DNA of 64,000 nt from Enoplolaimus lenunculus (taxonomy: Eukaryota > Nematoda > Enoplea > Enoplida > Thoracostomopsidae). Made by a program: the position numbers and the translations under genes. Positions 44,761 to 57,700 of this stretch are shown here, piece after piece (the stretch's first letter is position 1; the number at the start of each line of letters is the position of its first letter). A model generated the notes under the pieces. That model made no database searches. It was given only the letters and a program-made list of their open reading frames with translations, and was not told where the DNA came from. The stretch covers positions 1 to 64,000 of the forward strand of contig JASANG010001385.1 in assembly GCA_030248215.1 (NCBI GenBank), given 5' to 3'.

Positions 44761-44988
44761 TTAATGAGATATTCTATTTCTTGCTGCTGTGTTCCGCGTT
44801 GGCGTGAAGCCTGATATAGAACCCTGTACCGTTGATAAAAACGTGATATATACCACGCTTTTTGCTGCGTCTATACGCTTTAAAGCAATAACAATAATTT
44901 TTGCAGTCAACGTATAAACTGTGGCCAAAAACCAGCGATTATTTCGTCGTTAGCTGAAATTTACGCCTATATTCTTAATGGCGTAGGA

Positions 44989-45175
44989 GCATCTATCAAC
45001 AGTTAGTGATCGGGTTTCAAACTGGCCCAACTCCTGCAATTGCGGATCTCAAAATTAATACAAATCAAATGCGAAAAACGTGCTGAATTTTGAAAATTGC
45101 AATTCGATCGGTTCGAAAGGTAGAAAACCTATGACCAATTGGCGATAAGTGCTTACATATAAGCATATACGGGAC
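44989..45175. mobile_element. Family I element
   Basis: GCATCTATCAACAGTTAGTG to GGCGATAAGTGCTTACATA. Confidence 0.55.
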
Positions 45176-45216
45176 CTAACAATAGCTCATTCGCTGTTGC
45201 TATTATAGTCTCGTAG

Positions 45217-45369
45217 TACCATGTAAAGATCAAAGGCGGAACGGTTTTTTGTGGAACTAGAAAAGAGTATGCTTAAGCTTTAGACTAATTTTTTGCTCGG
45301 CTTAGGTTTAGGCTTGGGCTTAAAAATATGCTTATAATACTGTTCCGCCCCTGTTGTTTACATTGGTCG
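45217..45369 (+). mobile_element. Family A element
   Basis: TACCATGTAAAGATCAAAGG to TGTTGTTTACATTGGTC. Confidence 0.6.
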
Positions 45370-45961
45370 GCTCGTAGACTGTAAATAAAGAGCCTTTGTA
45401 AGCATCCCGCCACGTTTACGTTAATTCTTAGGCTTACACTTATGTCTAAGTGTAGGAAAAGTATTACCTATGCCGAAGCGAAAGCCTTTCTGTACATTTT
45501 TGTCCAAGCCTAAGGTTGATCCGGTGCCCTATACGTTTGGCAAAAAGAGCCTATTTAAATATAAGCATTTGAGACATGGATGCGTTCTAGGCCGAAGACT
45601 GTCTAAAAATAAATTTATGGACATACGTTACTTATTTAAAAAATGTTTTTCTTTTTTTTTGAAAAAACCGGCTCGAAGTATAGAATTAGCCCTTTCTCAC
45701 ATGAATATTTTTTATTTCATCCGAAATTTAATTTTAAGCAAGCATTTGGATCGCAAACTCTCATAATTGAGATATGTTTTTATCATCACCGCTCTTATAA
45801 AACAGGGACGTGTCGAAAACGCCCAACTATAATTGGAACCGTTATCAGTTGTCAATCCACAGATTTCCAATACGAGCGTAAAAATATAAGTGAAAACGCA
45901 ATGCGAGCAAAGCGACCGATAAGCCAAACGCAATTTTAGTACTAAATCTTAATACAAATTT

Positions 45962-46099
45962 TGGCCAATGTGTAGAACAGGGTCGTAACAGTAGTATAAG
46001 CATATTCGTTCGCATATGTAAAGAAATTCGTTTAAAGCTTAAGCTTTACTTTATTTATGCGAATGCAAAAAACGTTCGACTCATGATCTTTACATGGGT
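45962..46099 (-). mobile_element. Family A element, core deleted
   Basis: TTGGCCAATGTGTAGAACAG to GATCTTTACATGGGTC with almost no hexamer core. Confidence 0.55.
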
Positions 46100-46216
46100 C
46101 AAAACGCTCGTATTATCTCAGTCCGGTAAAGTACCGTATAATTTATTGGGGAGTGCGTCATGGGTGCCCATATCAGCCAGTAACCAATATAAAAATATAT
46201 AACCTACTAAATTTCC

Positions 46217-46371
46217 GGCCAATCTTACTTCAAGGGGCGTCCAGGTTTCTGGTGGGTCTGTAAAAGAGTAGGTTTAGATTCTAGATTACATTTTTTGCTT
46301 AGTCTTAGGCTTAGGCTTAGGCTTACGAATACGCTTAATCTCCTGTTGTGCCCCTAAAAGTAACATTGGCC
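46217..46371 (+). mobile_element. Family B element
   Basis: GGCCAATCTTACTTCAAGGG to CCCCTAAAAGTAACATTGGC, TTAGGC on the plus strand. Confidence 0.65.
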
Positions 46372-46837
46372 AAATTTTCTGACATCATCATTAATACAGA
46401 GCTGGCATATTTTTCCTTAACAATACAGCTTCAAACGCTAATCAAAGAACGGAAGATGACACTATAAGAAAGGTGATGCTATTGAGAACAACATATAATA
46501 CATGATACAATTGTACAGGTACCGAGCCCCCGTCAGGGGGTTCTGGGTAGAGTATAGGACTCAACCCCCCCTTGAAAAAATTTTGCCGTCCCACCTGAGA
46601 AATTTGAACCCAGTTTGATAATTATGCAAGTTCCATGAAATCCTTTATTGGAGTTATGGTACCCGTGGCATTTTAAGCTGGTTACGACTCTTGAACGCGG
46701 CAAAGGTCTCTGAGCCGCGCCTAAGCTATTATTTGCCACCTTATCAGATAGCATGAGAGAGGTACCATATGCTTAGAAAACCTTGAATAAAGATTGATTT
46801 TCTGTTGCAATAAATACGAACCGTATCCGTAGCCATC

Positions 46838-46990
46838 AGGTGCCGCGGTTGGGGGGGTGTTCAACCCCCTTAGAAAAAATTTGTACTCCGCCCCATAGAA
46901 AAGTTTCAGCCTCGGTTGCAAGTCATCTAACAATCTTGTATGTCCTAAAAATTTTTTAGCCACACTAGCAAGGTGAGCTGGCTACGGGCC
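46838..46990 (-). mobile_element. Family G element
   Basis: Closes GCAAGGTGAGCTGGCTACGG. A weaker relative precedes it at about 46520-46690. Confidence 0.65.
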
Positions 46991-48399
46991 GGCTATGAAT
47001 GGACAAAATAACATTTCTTATTAGTGAAACAATCAATTTACGCCTTCACAAAATGTACAGTTAGGATCAAGAGTAGCCTTCGGCTTAGGCTTAGGCTTAG
47101 GCTTACATTTATGTTTAGCGTTTTTCATCTTTGCTATAAGATTAGCCTAAAACAGGCGAACGCTTACAAACCAACTGCAGCGAATAAAGCTTGCTGAACA
47201 AAAAACAGGTTACAATTTGAAATACGAGCAATAGCCAGCAGAGAATTACGGGGCTTTCACCGCAGTATGAAACCTTTAGTCCTTCTAGAACACAGTTGAC
47301 CCCGCTTATGCAAAATCCTCGCATGCCCCGTCTGTACTTTTCTGTCTCGACCCCCTGAACATTCTCAGCTGGCAACGGGTTTGAAACGGTATAGGTTTTA
47401 GATCGAACACCTACGTCAATCACTGGTTTCATAATTTCCTGCCAGAGTTCAATAACTCGAAACCGATAAAATGCACCAACAGTACGAACTCTTGGGTTTA
47501 TATATCACAAATACATACAACGGACAGGACCGTATCCACACAGGGACGAGATGAGTTCAGTTTGACCCCAGAAAAATCTGAGCCTCCAAAACGGTCCACC
47601 GCGCTTGTAAGCCATTTTGAATTCTTGCAAACCATTAATAATAAAATGCATAGTCCCCTGGTATATTGAGCTAGCTACGGCCCTGATAGGATAAGAATAT
47701 CTACTCCCTAAATTTCCAAAGGTAGAAAAATTTGGAAATTTACCGTATCGAGAATTAATTGTAAACAAATTTTCTCGCTCGCTACGCTCACTCAAACATT
47801 GAATTTCTGGTTGGAAAAATATATCCCCCCATCGAAATGTTATCTTGGCAACGGTCATGTTTATGAATAGGGTTCTTTGACAGAGAAAATACCGAAATAG
47901 CTAAAACGCTACTTCCGGTGTTTAAGAGACAAATATACCGAATGTCGGTTGTATACACAGGCGCGAGTTCAGCTAACAGTAGACCAACTGTGAACACTTT
48001 AAGGCAAAATTATTAGACTGGTTTGATACTTTTATGAGACCGGGTCCACGTTCTATTGGCGTGTAAAAAACTCAAAAACTGTACCGGGGGGTAGTTTCGA
48101 AAATTCTGTACAATCTGTTATTAGCCATTTTTTTCACAAAACTAAAAAAATTTTCAAAATTCAAAAAAAATTATTATTGGCTTTTTCTATTAATTACAAA
48201 TTTGGCGAGTAGTGTTGTGCGCACCACCGGCCAGGAAACTGGCGAGAAAAAAAGTGGTGATTGCACAACACTACTGTCGAGTGCCAAAAATGGTTGGATT
48301 TTGAAAATTTTTTTAAGTTGTAACACTTTTAATATCAAAGTTCGGTTGATTGTGGCAAACTCAAATGGAATAAAATTTTTTTGGTCCAAATGTCCAATG
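46991..48399. other. Unassigned spacer
   Basis: A weak family G relative may lie at 47560-47685. Frames of about 100 codons on the minus strand have no recognisable content. Confidence 0.35.
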
Positions 48400-48620
48400 C
48401 ACTGAAAAAATGGTGAGTCAAATTGACTGTCTCCGAAATAGGATTTTCTGGACTACACAAATTGCGTCTAATGGCACTTCGCCAGAGTCAAATTCGACTT
48501 ACTCGAGTCGCTCAGTGAGAGTCGAATTTGACTTTGGCGTAGCGGAATCTGACTCAGTTTGTGTAGTCCTGAAAAGCCTATTTTGGAGAGAGTGAAATGG
48601 ACTGACCATTTATTCCAGTG
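48400..48620. mobile_element. Family C foldback element
   Basis: CACTGAAAAAATGGTGAGTC to CTGACCATTTATTCCAGTG. Confidence 0.7.
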
Positions 48621-49143
48621 TGCCGTTAAACCGTGTCTTAAAATTTTGAGCAGTTTGCTTAACACCAGGATTAGCGGAAACGAACGACGATCAAAATACC
48701 TTAACGGCAATAAAAACCGAAAACAGTTATTTAAGCAAATAAAGCTTAAATGTTGAAAAAGTATATATATTTTTTAAAGAAAAAATGGTAGATGCACCGA
48801 AAGTTGTTGACAATATGAATGAAGTTTAGTTTTGTTTCAAACAAAGCATAAAAATAACGGAATTTCCGGTAAAATTTCTACGGTTTCAATGACGCAGATG
48901 GATCATATTTAGCGGGTTGGTTGTTGTAATCATAGCAATAAAGTATGCACTGATGTTGGAAATTTTTAAAAATTTCCCAATCCTGATAATATTTATAAAC
49001 AGTAAAACAAAGCTCATATTTAAATTTGACGCAAACAGTTCAAGACATCAAGTATATTTTTCAAGAATATACGAGTTCGGATATGTTATGCCCATCTCAT
49101 GTAACTTCCTTACCCGTAGTAACTTGAAATTTCTGATGACCTC

Positions 49144-49344
49144 AGGCCCACGTAAAGATCAAGGGCGGAACGTTTTTCTGTGGGACTAAAAAGAGTAAGC
49201 TTAAGCTTTAGGCAAATGTTTTTGTTTGGCTTAGGCTTAGGCTTAGACTTAGGCTTAGGAATAAACTCATTCTTACGCTTAGGCTTAGGCTTAGGCTAAG
49301 GAATATGCTTATAATACTGTTCCGCTCCTGTTCTTTTCATTGGC
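49144..49344 (+). mobile_element. Family A element
   Basis: GGCCCACGTAAAGATCAAGG to TGTTCTTTTCATTGGC, with two good TTAGGC blocks. Confidence 0.7.
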
Positions 49345-49360
49345 ACTACTTCAGAACTGT

Positions 49361-49702
49361 GGTTCATATAAAGATCATGAGCGGAACGTTTTTTGTGGGA
49401 CTGTGATACAGTAAGCTCAGGCTTTAAGTTATTTTCTGGTCAGGCTTACGCTTAAGTGAGTCCTACGCTTAGGCATAAGTACTCCCTAAAAGCTGAAATT
49501 AACTTCATTTAAGCTTAAGCTGGTGTCCAGCCATTTAAGTTTTACTTAACCTTATATTCAAGTTTAGTTAAGCTTAAATTTAAGTTTAACTTTTTAGAAA
49601 GTATATATAAGCTCATCTTACGCTTTCGCTCAGGCATAAATTTAGGTTTAGACTTAGAAATATGCTTATACTACTGTTACGGCCCTGCTGTATACATTGA
49701 CC
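49361..49702 (+). mobile_element. Family A element interrupted by a family P-like insert
   Basis: The ends are A-type (ATAAAGATCATGAGCGGAAC; CTGTATACATTGACC). Inside, about 49490-49605 is foreign: it holds GTCCAGCCATTTAAGTTTTA, whose inverted match occurs at 56967-57000. Confidence 0.55.
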
Positions 49703-50847
49703 AAAACTTTTAATCTCACAAAAATTCTACTGAATAAAAAACGTAAACCAAACACGTTCAGCCTTAACTTGCGATCTCCTTACCCCACGTCAACATCCGC
49801 TTTCCTAAATCGGAACCGTAAATTGATTATTCATCAACCCCTCTGCCGGTTACTGACCCTCCAGCAACGGTTTTCGCTCACACGTTTCCAGTTGCAGCGT
49901 CTCTGAAATCGTTCACCCCTCTCAGTTGGTTTTTATTGCAGTTGCGTTTTGTAACACACCTATACAGCTATATATGTTATTTGCAGCGAAAATTGCAACT
50001 GCGATTTCTGCACGTATTATGCAGTCATCGTAATCGCAGCGTTTGTGTGTTAGTCAGGCAGGACTCAAAACGCAGTTTATTCTCGATCTGAAGCAAACAT
50101 CGGTTTGCTGTATAAATCAAGAGACTGCAGAAGACAACTTAGCTGTCTGATGACTGACTGATACAACAGTTTCTGAGCAGGGGGCCACACGATATATAAT
50201 AGTGAAATTACGGTCGCGAGCGAAGCGAACGAGAAGGCAAACGCAATTTTAGTACTAAATCTTTACTCCAATGTTTTGGTTTGGAACCCTTTTGGGGCCT
50301 ACGTGGATGACCCTTGGGATACAACGCCGTGCTTGTATATGCAGTGCAATTATGGGCACGTTTTGCATTGCAGTGGCTATTTTGTTGTATTTGTTCTCAA
50401 TAATTAAAATAGTATGTTTATATTTTCTTTTTTATGTTTTTATATTTGCTTTTTTATGTTTTTTATATTTGCTTTTGATGTTTTTTAGCTTTTATGTTTT
50501 AAACTAAGCAGCATAGGTTGTTCGATCTTAGTACATATCGCGCTTTGACGTAGAGATTTAAATTAATGCAGTTGCCAGACGCCTGGAGCGTTTGGCCAAA
50601 ATTCTTCAGTGCCCCTCCCCCAGGTATATATTTTCTGCGGACACCCCTGGATGTTACCCGCTTGGCCAAGTATTGTCAAGTATGTGGACGCAGCATCAAC
50701 AAACGACTTCTTGATGATTCGTACTTCTGACTTTCGAACCGGCGAATTCAAAGCGTATATGAATTTTAGATGCCTGCTTTACTCAAACCTAATCCTAAAT
50801 GTAACACAAAACCTAAAATCCTAAGCATAAACATAAGACGGTGCGCA
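49703..50847. other. Unassigned spacer
   Basis: CAAACGCAATTTTAGTACTA at about 50238 also occurs near 45927, which suggests another repeat. A 78-codon hydrophobic frame at 50271 is TTTTAT-rich low-complexity sequence. Confidence 0.35.
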
Positions 50848-51002
50848 TGTTCCGTTACTTTAAGGCACGTAACAGTAGATTAAGCGTATTCCTAAGCCTA
50901 AGCCTAAGCCTAAGCCTAAGCAAAAAATGTAATCTAGAATCTAAACGTACTCTTTTATAGACTCACGAGAAACCTGGACGCCCCTTAAAGTAGCATGAGC
51001 CG
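50848..51002 (-). mobile_element. Family B element with pure hexamer run
   Basis: GTTACTTTAAGGCACGTAAC to CCCCTTAAAGTAGCATGAGC; about five perfect GCCTAA units at 50894-50921. Confidence 0.65.
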
Positions 51003-51095
51003 GTCAATTTAATTAAAACTTTCAAGAATAAGCTCGTTTGAAGATGATGTGTTTTTACTGTGGACAACGGAGAACTTGCGCTATTTAGAAATCTC

Positions 51096-51482
51096 GGCCA
51101 ATGTATATAACAATTGGCTGTAAGCATATTCCTAAGCCTAAACCTAAGCGTAAGAATGAGCGTTTACTTAAGCCTAAACATAAGCGTAAGAATGAGCGTT
51201 TACTTAAGCCTAAGCTTTCGTTTTAGACCATTGGTTTGCTTAGACTTCAGCCTTTATTTACGCCTAAGTTTAAGCGGCCAATGTATACATACAATAGAGT
51301 CGGAACAGAACTATAAGCATATTCCTAAGCCTAAGCCTAAGCCTAAGCCTAAGTGTAACAATGAGCCTATTCCTTAGCCTAAACATAAGCCTAAGCCTAA
51401 GCAAAAAACGTGAGTCTAAAGCTTAATCTGTCTCTATTACAGCCCCGTCGAAATACGATCCGGCCCTGTTCTATACATGAGC
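51096..51482 (-). mobile_element. Two overlapping family A/A2 elements
   Basis: GGCCAATG starts occur at about 51097 and 51277, with GCCTAA blocks after each. A common A2 right end (CCTGTTCTATACATGAGCC) closes the pair, just upstream of the TRIM-like gene. Confidence 0.55.
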
Positions 51483-51779
51483 CGCTTATGCCTAAGCCTA
51501 AGCAAACAAACACTCTAAAGCTAAAAGCTTACGAATTGGGTCAGAAATAAAATGCTATTTTGACCATTTTCGCGGTTTCAATATGCCCCGTTCAAAACGC
51601 GTTTTTATTCAAAACAGAGAAACTAAAATTGATCGCTTGTGCAGCCAAAACCTTTAATTTAAACACTTTTCAGCGTTCAAAACCAGCCTCGGTTGTTGAA
51701 GCTTGAAAAACGTAGTGCATTTTACACACGATTGGTTAATTAATTTTGAAATTTTTTTTAATTATAAAATTTTGAAACA

Positions 51780-54700
51780 ATGCTGACGTGTCTGTTATGC
51801 CAATCGTCCAAATCGAAACTCAAAATCCTGCCGTGTGGTCATGAAGCTTGCTTCAAATGCTTATTCGACGCAACAACTACACCCGATATTAAATCGAGTC
51901 AACCGAGCGAAACATCGAGCTCGAGTGACTCATCCGTTGGCGATAAACCAAAATTACCCGAGGTTGAAATTCAACTTCCAAGCCTCGTGTGTGCTCAATG
52001 CTCTACTCAACATACCTTACCGCCGTTCGGGGTTCGCGATTTAAAAAGTCGATTTTTTGGCGAGTTGCCATGCTCGGGTTGTCACCAACGAAAATCAGTC
52101 GACGGAATGAAGTTTTGTCAGACTTGTGAAGAACCGATTTGTGTGTACGTTCAATATATTTGTACTTTTTCGTCGATTCAGGATTGAAAAATGTGTTCAT
52201 TTTTGAAATATTTTACAAAATTGTATTTTATTCAGATACAATTTGACTCACCATTTTTTGCAGTTATTTGTTACTTTTTCTTTCTTTCAGTGATTGCTCA
52301 CAACTGCAATCGCACGCCAATCATGCGTTCTCAGAGCAGTGCATGCAGCATTACGCCGGATTTTGTATGGCGCAGTTGGATAATTTCGCGAAACTTCACA
52401 CTGAGTTGACTCAAATGCAAAAAACCGTTATCAACGAGTATTTACGAAAATTGGAAGAAGGTTAACTGAAGCACTATTCACATGTGCAAGTTTTTGCAGC
52501 AAATACTTGCACGTACAACTTGCACGCGCAAGTTTGGTTACAAAGCAGCTTTGAAGTTCTTACAGCGGCAAATTATTCACTGGAATTCGTGTGATTCAAT
52601 TTAATTCGCACCTGTGAACGCAGTTGCAAGTCGCTTGAATTTCTGGCACATGCAGTTTGATTGGTCAATATGAATGTTTCTTTAAAAATACTTGCGGCTG
52701 CATGTATTTCGTGCAAGTTGCAGCTGCGAGTTCTCGCTGCAAAAAGTTGCACGTGTGAATGCGGCTTAAAAAGTGAATCTATTATAAGTTTGCAAGCAAT
52801 CGTGCGTATATATCTATCAATCTATCTATCCATAAAAACATATACTGTGGTGACCCGAATGAGAGGGTAAGGGGGGTTCCCGTTATAAAAGTCAATCAAT
52901 AGGATTCTGTATGAAGTAAAAAATTTTGCACAACTTCTTGCAAACTTTTTCCAAATTTTATCCTGTGCGAAATGGCTTAACGCATTTTAAACGAGGACTC
53001 TACGTAAAACAAATCTGAAAGCTCGGCAAATGTAACGAACAGGGGCACACAGTATTATAAGCATATTCCTAAGCCAAAGCCTAAGCTTAAGCGTTAAAAT
53101 GAGTTTATTCCTAAGCCTGAAACTTTCAAATACTGCTTCATTGACAAAAGTTTTTTTACTGAGTAACCAACTGATAATAGGTACAATACGAACCTCCGAC
53201 AATAGTCGCCCCGCCCCACAGCTTGTCCACCGACATTTTGTCGCCCAACATATCATCAACCCCGACAACTTGTCGCACCGACAAATTGTCAGCCCTGGTT
53301 GTCGGAGGTGACGCGATGTCGCGGTCGACGAGTTGTCTGGGCGACAAATTGTCGGTGTCGGCGAGTTGCCGGGATCGACTGATTGTCGAACGACTGATTG
53401 TCGACAGACGAGTTGTCGAGCGTCGAATTGTAGTGATACCGTACGATACAGATATGAGAATACGGACTTGGATTTTGAATAATTCTATTTGCTCATATTT
53501 GTTTCAGCTTTGTGTTCGACACTGGACGGCGATCTGTGCAAACGGTTAAAACGATTCAAGGACCAAAAACGATGGCTTGGCGAAAGTTATGATGTTAAAG
53601 GTTAGTATTTTTCACTTTTTTTGGCCAATGATAACTTCATGATAATAACAGTTGCTCATTCCTAAGCTTATAAACCTAAGTCTAAATTACGCACCAGCGT
53701 ATGGATAAGTCTAAAACGGAGGCTATTAAGCCTAAGCAAAAATTTTCTGTGAAACTAAAAAAGAGTAAGGTTAAGCTTTAGACTACATTTTTCGCTTGGT
53801 TTAAGCTTAGGCTCAGGCATAGGCTTAGAAATATGCTCATTCTTACGCTTAGGCTTAGGCTTAGGTTTAGGAATATGCTTATAATACTGTTCCGCTTCTG
53901 TTCTTTTCATCGAAAAAGGTCCGCCTCTGATCTTTACATGGGCCATTTATTTTATTGTGGGTTTTCGGTAAAACGTTACGCCCCTTAAAGCGACTGTTTA
54001 ATCCAAAATATTAGGTTCTTAATTTTATTTTTTTTTGAAAATTTGGTTTAAATTGAACTAAAATTCAAATAATTTTAAACTCTTTCGCACAATATTTGGG
54101 GTTTACTTTCAGATAAGCATATTACAAGCACTGCGTTTGAAACTGCAAAACTGGTTGATACATTCACTGAAATCGCTAAAATTAACCCGACTCCTGAAGA
54201 ATACTTAAAGCCTTTGCCCAAAGAAGTAAATTTTGTTTTGGTTGTCAATTTGTTGGAGCTGTGACTCCTTTTTATTAATTGCAGTCATTCTTTCTTATGC
54301 CTACACACAAAATAAATTGTCTTAAATTCAAGAAATAATGTCTGAAATTCAAGACAATTATGATCTAATACAAAGTCCAAACATATATGTCTTTAATTCA
54401 AGACTATTATTTCTTAAAATTTTCAGAAATATGGGTCTAAAAATTTTCATACTTAAAAGTCTGAAATTTAAGAATTTGCTTCATGAACAATTAAGGCAAA
54501 TATTTCTGAAATATAAGACATATGTCCGAAATTCAAAACCAGGGTTTTTCAAGGAAACGATTCCGGGGTCTGAACTCAACCAAATACACTAATTCAACAA
54601 CCTAAATAAACTTAAGTTGGAGGAAGTCTGAGCTCAACCCGAAATTTTCTTGAAATTTAATAATTTATGTCAACTCTTTAAGAATACAAACGAAGCAACT

Positions 54701-57700
54701 TTTTTACATACATAAAAATCAGATAATTACCTCTTGAATATAAGACAATAATTTCTTGAAATGAAGAAATTAATGTCTCATAAACTGGCAACGGTAAATT
54801 TTTGAATATAAGACATATATGTTATAACCATTTCAGATTGAAATTTCTCAGCTGTTTAAAGCTGTTAATGTCTGAAATACAAGACATTTGTCTTGAGAGT
54901 TTAAAAAAAGTAACAGTCTAGAAATTTCAAGACAATTTATTTTATGTGCAGAGCAATATTTCCCGGTGTGTACGGCACCTATAATCACTTGGCAATAGAC
55001 GCTTTAGCCTTTTAGAAAGTAAATCTAAGCTTTATTATCCCTTTCCAGCATAATTAATACACGAATGTGTAATACAAAATGTTCACAAGACGTGAGAACA
55101 TCTCGAGTTCGAGCGATAAGTTTCCATCGCTGAATAGTAGTGGTAAACGCATGTCGCTTGTGAGACTTGTGTTCGAATCTTAACTTGAAAACAGGTGTTT
55201 GCTAAAATCGAAAATATTCATGCATGAAAGGGTTAATTTCAACATATTTTATAAACCGAATGAGTTGTACTAATGTTAGAAGTTTGTTTATAGCAGATGC
55301 CACAGTGTGTTCGTTTGAAAACCAATCGCTAACTTGCAATATGTGCCATAATTATTTTAGGATAAAGTCCCTACATTATAAAATTATAAATGATTGTCGT
55401 CACGCCCGTAACCAGGTCAGCTTGCTAACAATTTTAACGATTAGTAAGCTATTTTGAACCTGGGGGGTGTAAAATTGTTTAGGGCTCGAGCCACCTTTCA
55501 CCGTCTCTACGTGTCAGTATGCAATGAAATAACGCGTAGCGGTGTTAATATGTGAACAGATTCAAATTTCATTCAATCAATGGTTACTTTCTGTACTAAC
55601 GAAATCGAACCAACCAATGATAATTCTGATCGAATTTTATTTTGCACCGATTTGAAAAATATGAAATTTACAAAATTTCGCTTTCCATTCTAATTTTTCA
55701 GGGTCCAATATTCAAAACACGTCCACTCGTCGATATGATCAATCACATGATGGGATTTGGAAAGCTGTCCCTATTCGCCCCTGATTTTTCATTTCGCGAC
55801 CCCCTGACTCCATCTTTGGGCAGTGTCCAAGCGGTTACTAAATACATCGGTGCCGGGGTACTCAGTGACCCTAGTGACCTTTGTTTGGTGCCTGAAAAAG
55901 ATATGTTGTTTGTTTCAAGTCGGTCTCAAGGCCTTTATCGATTTAACATGAAAGACCGATACTCACTGGTTGATCAGTAGGTTTTCTCTCCGGGACGCAT
56001 CCAAGGCGGGTATACATGGAACCTATGGTCTCAGTAGCCAGGGACAGCGGAGGCCGATCCTTCAGATATTTTACATCAAAACATTACTCATAACATAAAA
56101 AAGCAATTGTTTTTAATATTTTGACAATTTTACTATGAGAGAAGAAACATTAGTATACGTAAATTCCTAAGCCCAAGCATAAGTCTCAGCGTAAGAATAG
56201 ACGTTAGCCTAAGCCTAAACCTAACCAAAAACATTAGGCTAAAGCTTAAGCTTTATTGATAGTCAGTTGAAAAATGGTTCGATCTCAAAGTAAACATGAG
56301 CTAAAAATAGTAAGGTCCGTCTGGCACAGGAGGTTCAAATTGCTATTGGCTTATGGTTCGCTTTACTCTCGAAGCATCTACTCACATTACTCCCTAGAGT
56401 AGACGACCCTCCCTATTTTTGAATCACATGAAACCAGCCTCGGAAACTGCTGTATTTTTGGAAGGAACTCCTAGAAACATGTACTTAAACAATGAGATTC
56501 GTTTAGGTTAAAATATCAACCAAAAATCTCGTTTAAATTTTTCAATATAAAAGCATTCGTTCTTAGAACCGTTTGTTAGCTTACATAAAATTAATAGTGG
56601 CTACACACATTTGAGAATGGCACCATTCTTGATAAACGTCAAAGTGTAGGCGATATTCGAAAATGTTAATGGAAGGCGACCCCTTTTTTGATACAACGGC
56701 CAATGCATTTCGTATTATATTTCCCTTAAACTACTTAAAGTGTAGCTTAACTACACTGTAAAAAATGGGGAGTCAAATTGACTCTCTCGGAAATAGGCTT
56801 TTGCTGATTACACAAACTGAGTCAAATTTGACTCCGCCAGAGTTAACAGTGAATCGATTTTCACTCTGGCGGAGACAAATTTGACTCAGTTTGTGTAGTC
56901 AGGAAAAACCTATTTCCGAGAGAGTCAATTTGACTATCTATTTTTTACAGTGTAAACTTAATATGCGTTTAAGTAAAACTTAAATGGCTGGACAGACCAA
57001 TTAAACTAGCATTTTAAGTATAACTTAAACTATCATATTTTTATGTTTAGGGCGAGTTTAAGGTAAACTTATTTTAGGTCTAAGATATAAGTGATGCTCA
57101 GAAATCATTTAATTTTTTAGAATTTATTAAACTTAGATTAAGCTAAAAAATATGTCAGATTTAAAATGACTTTAAGCGTAACCTATCAGCCAGTTTAGTT
57201 AATCTAGAATGCAAGTTTGATATTACTAGATCTTTTTAAGGTTAAATCGACTTAGTTTAAGCTTTTACAGAGAATTGGTATACTTTCTTCATACTTGTTT
57301 TAGACTTCCGGTTCCGGAACAACAAGCGCAACTGTCGTGTATGGACCATATTCCTGGCTCAACGAAAGGAATGCTTACAAGCTTGGACGGATTTTGCCAA
57401 TGGGCACTGAATATTTGTGATATCGATCGTCTAAATGTAAGTTTAGCTTAGCGGCCAATGTAAAGAACAGGGGCGGAACAGTATTATAAGCATATTCCTA
57501 AGCTTAAGCTTAAGCGTAAGCCTAAGCGTAAGAATGAGCATATTCCTAAGCCTAAGCCTAAGCCTAAGCGTTAGCCTAAGCCTAAACGTAAGAATTAGCA
57601 TATTTCTAAGCCTAAGCCTAAGCCTAAGCCTAAGCCAAACAAAAAATAAGTCTAAAGGTTAAGCTTAATCTATTGCAGTCCCACAGAAAAACGTTCTGCC

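Noticed and set aside
45470-45766. 98-codon plus-strand frame starting MPKRKPF
   Set aside because: Its start lies in degenerate TTAGGC/CCTAAG sequence and the rest is lysine/phenylalanine-rich AT sequence with no splice partners.
46533-46963. Minus-strand frames containing FFQGGVES and similar
   Set aside because: They are translations of family G element sequence, with the same residues appearing at other G copies.
50271-50507. 78-codon hydrophobic frame that might be a small membrane protein
   Set aside because: Its second half is TTTTATGTTTT low-complexity sequence and there is no supporting context.
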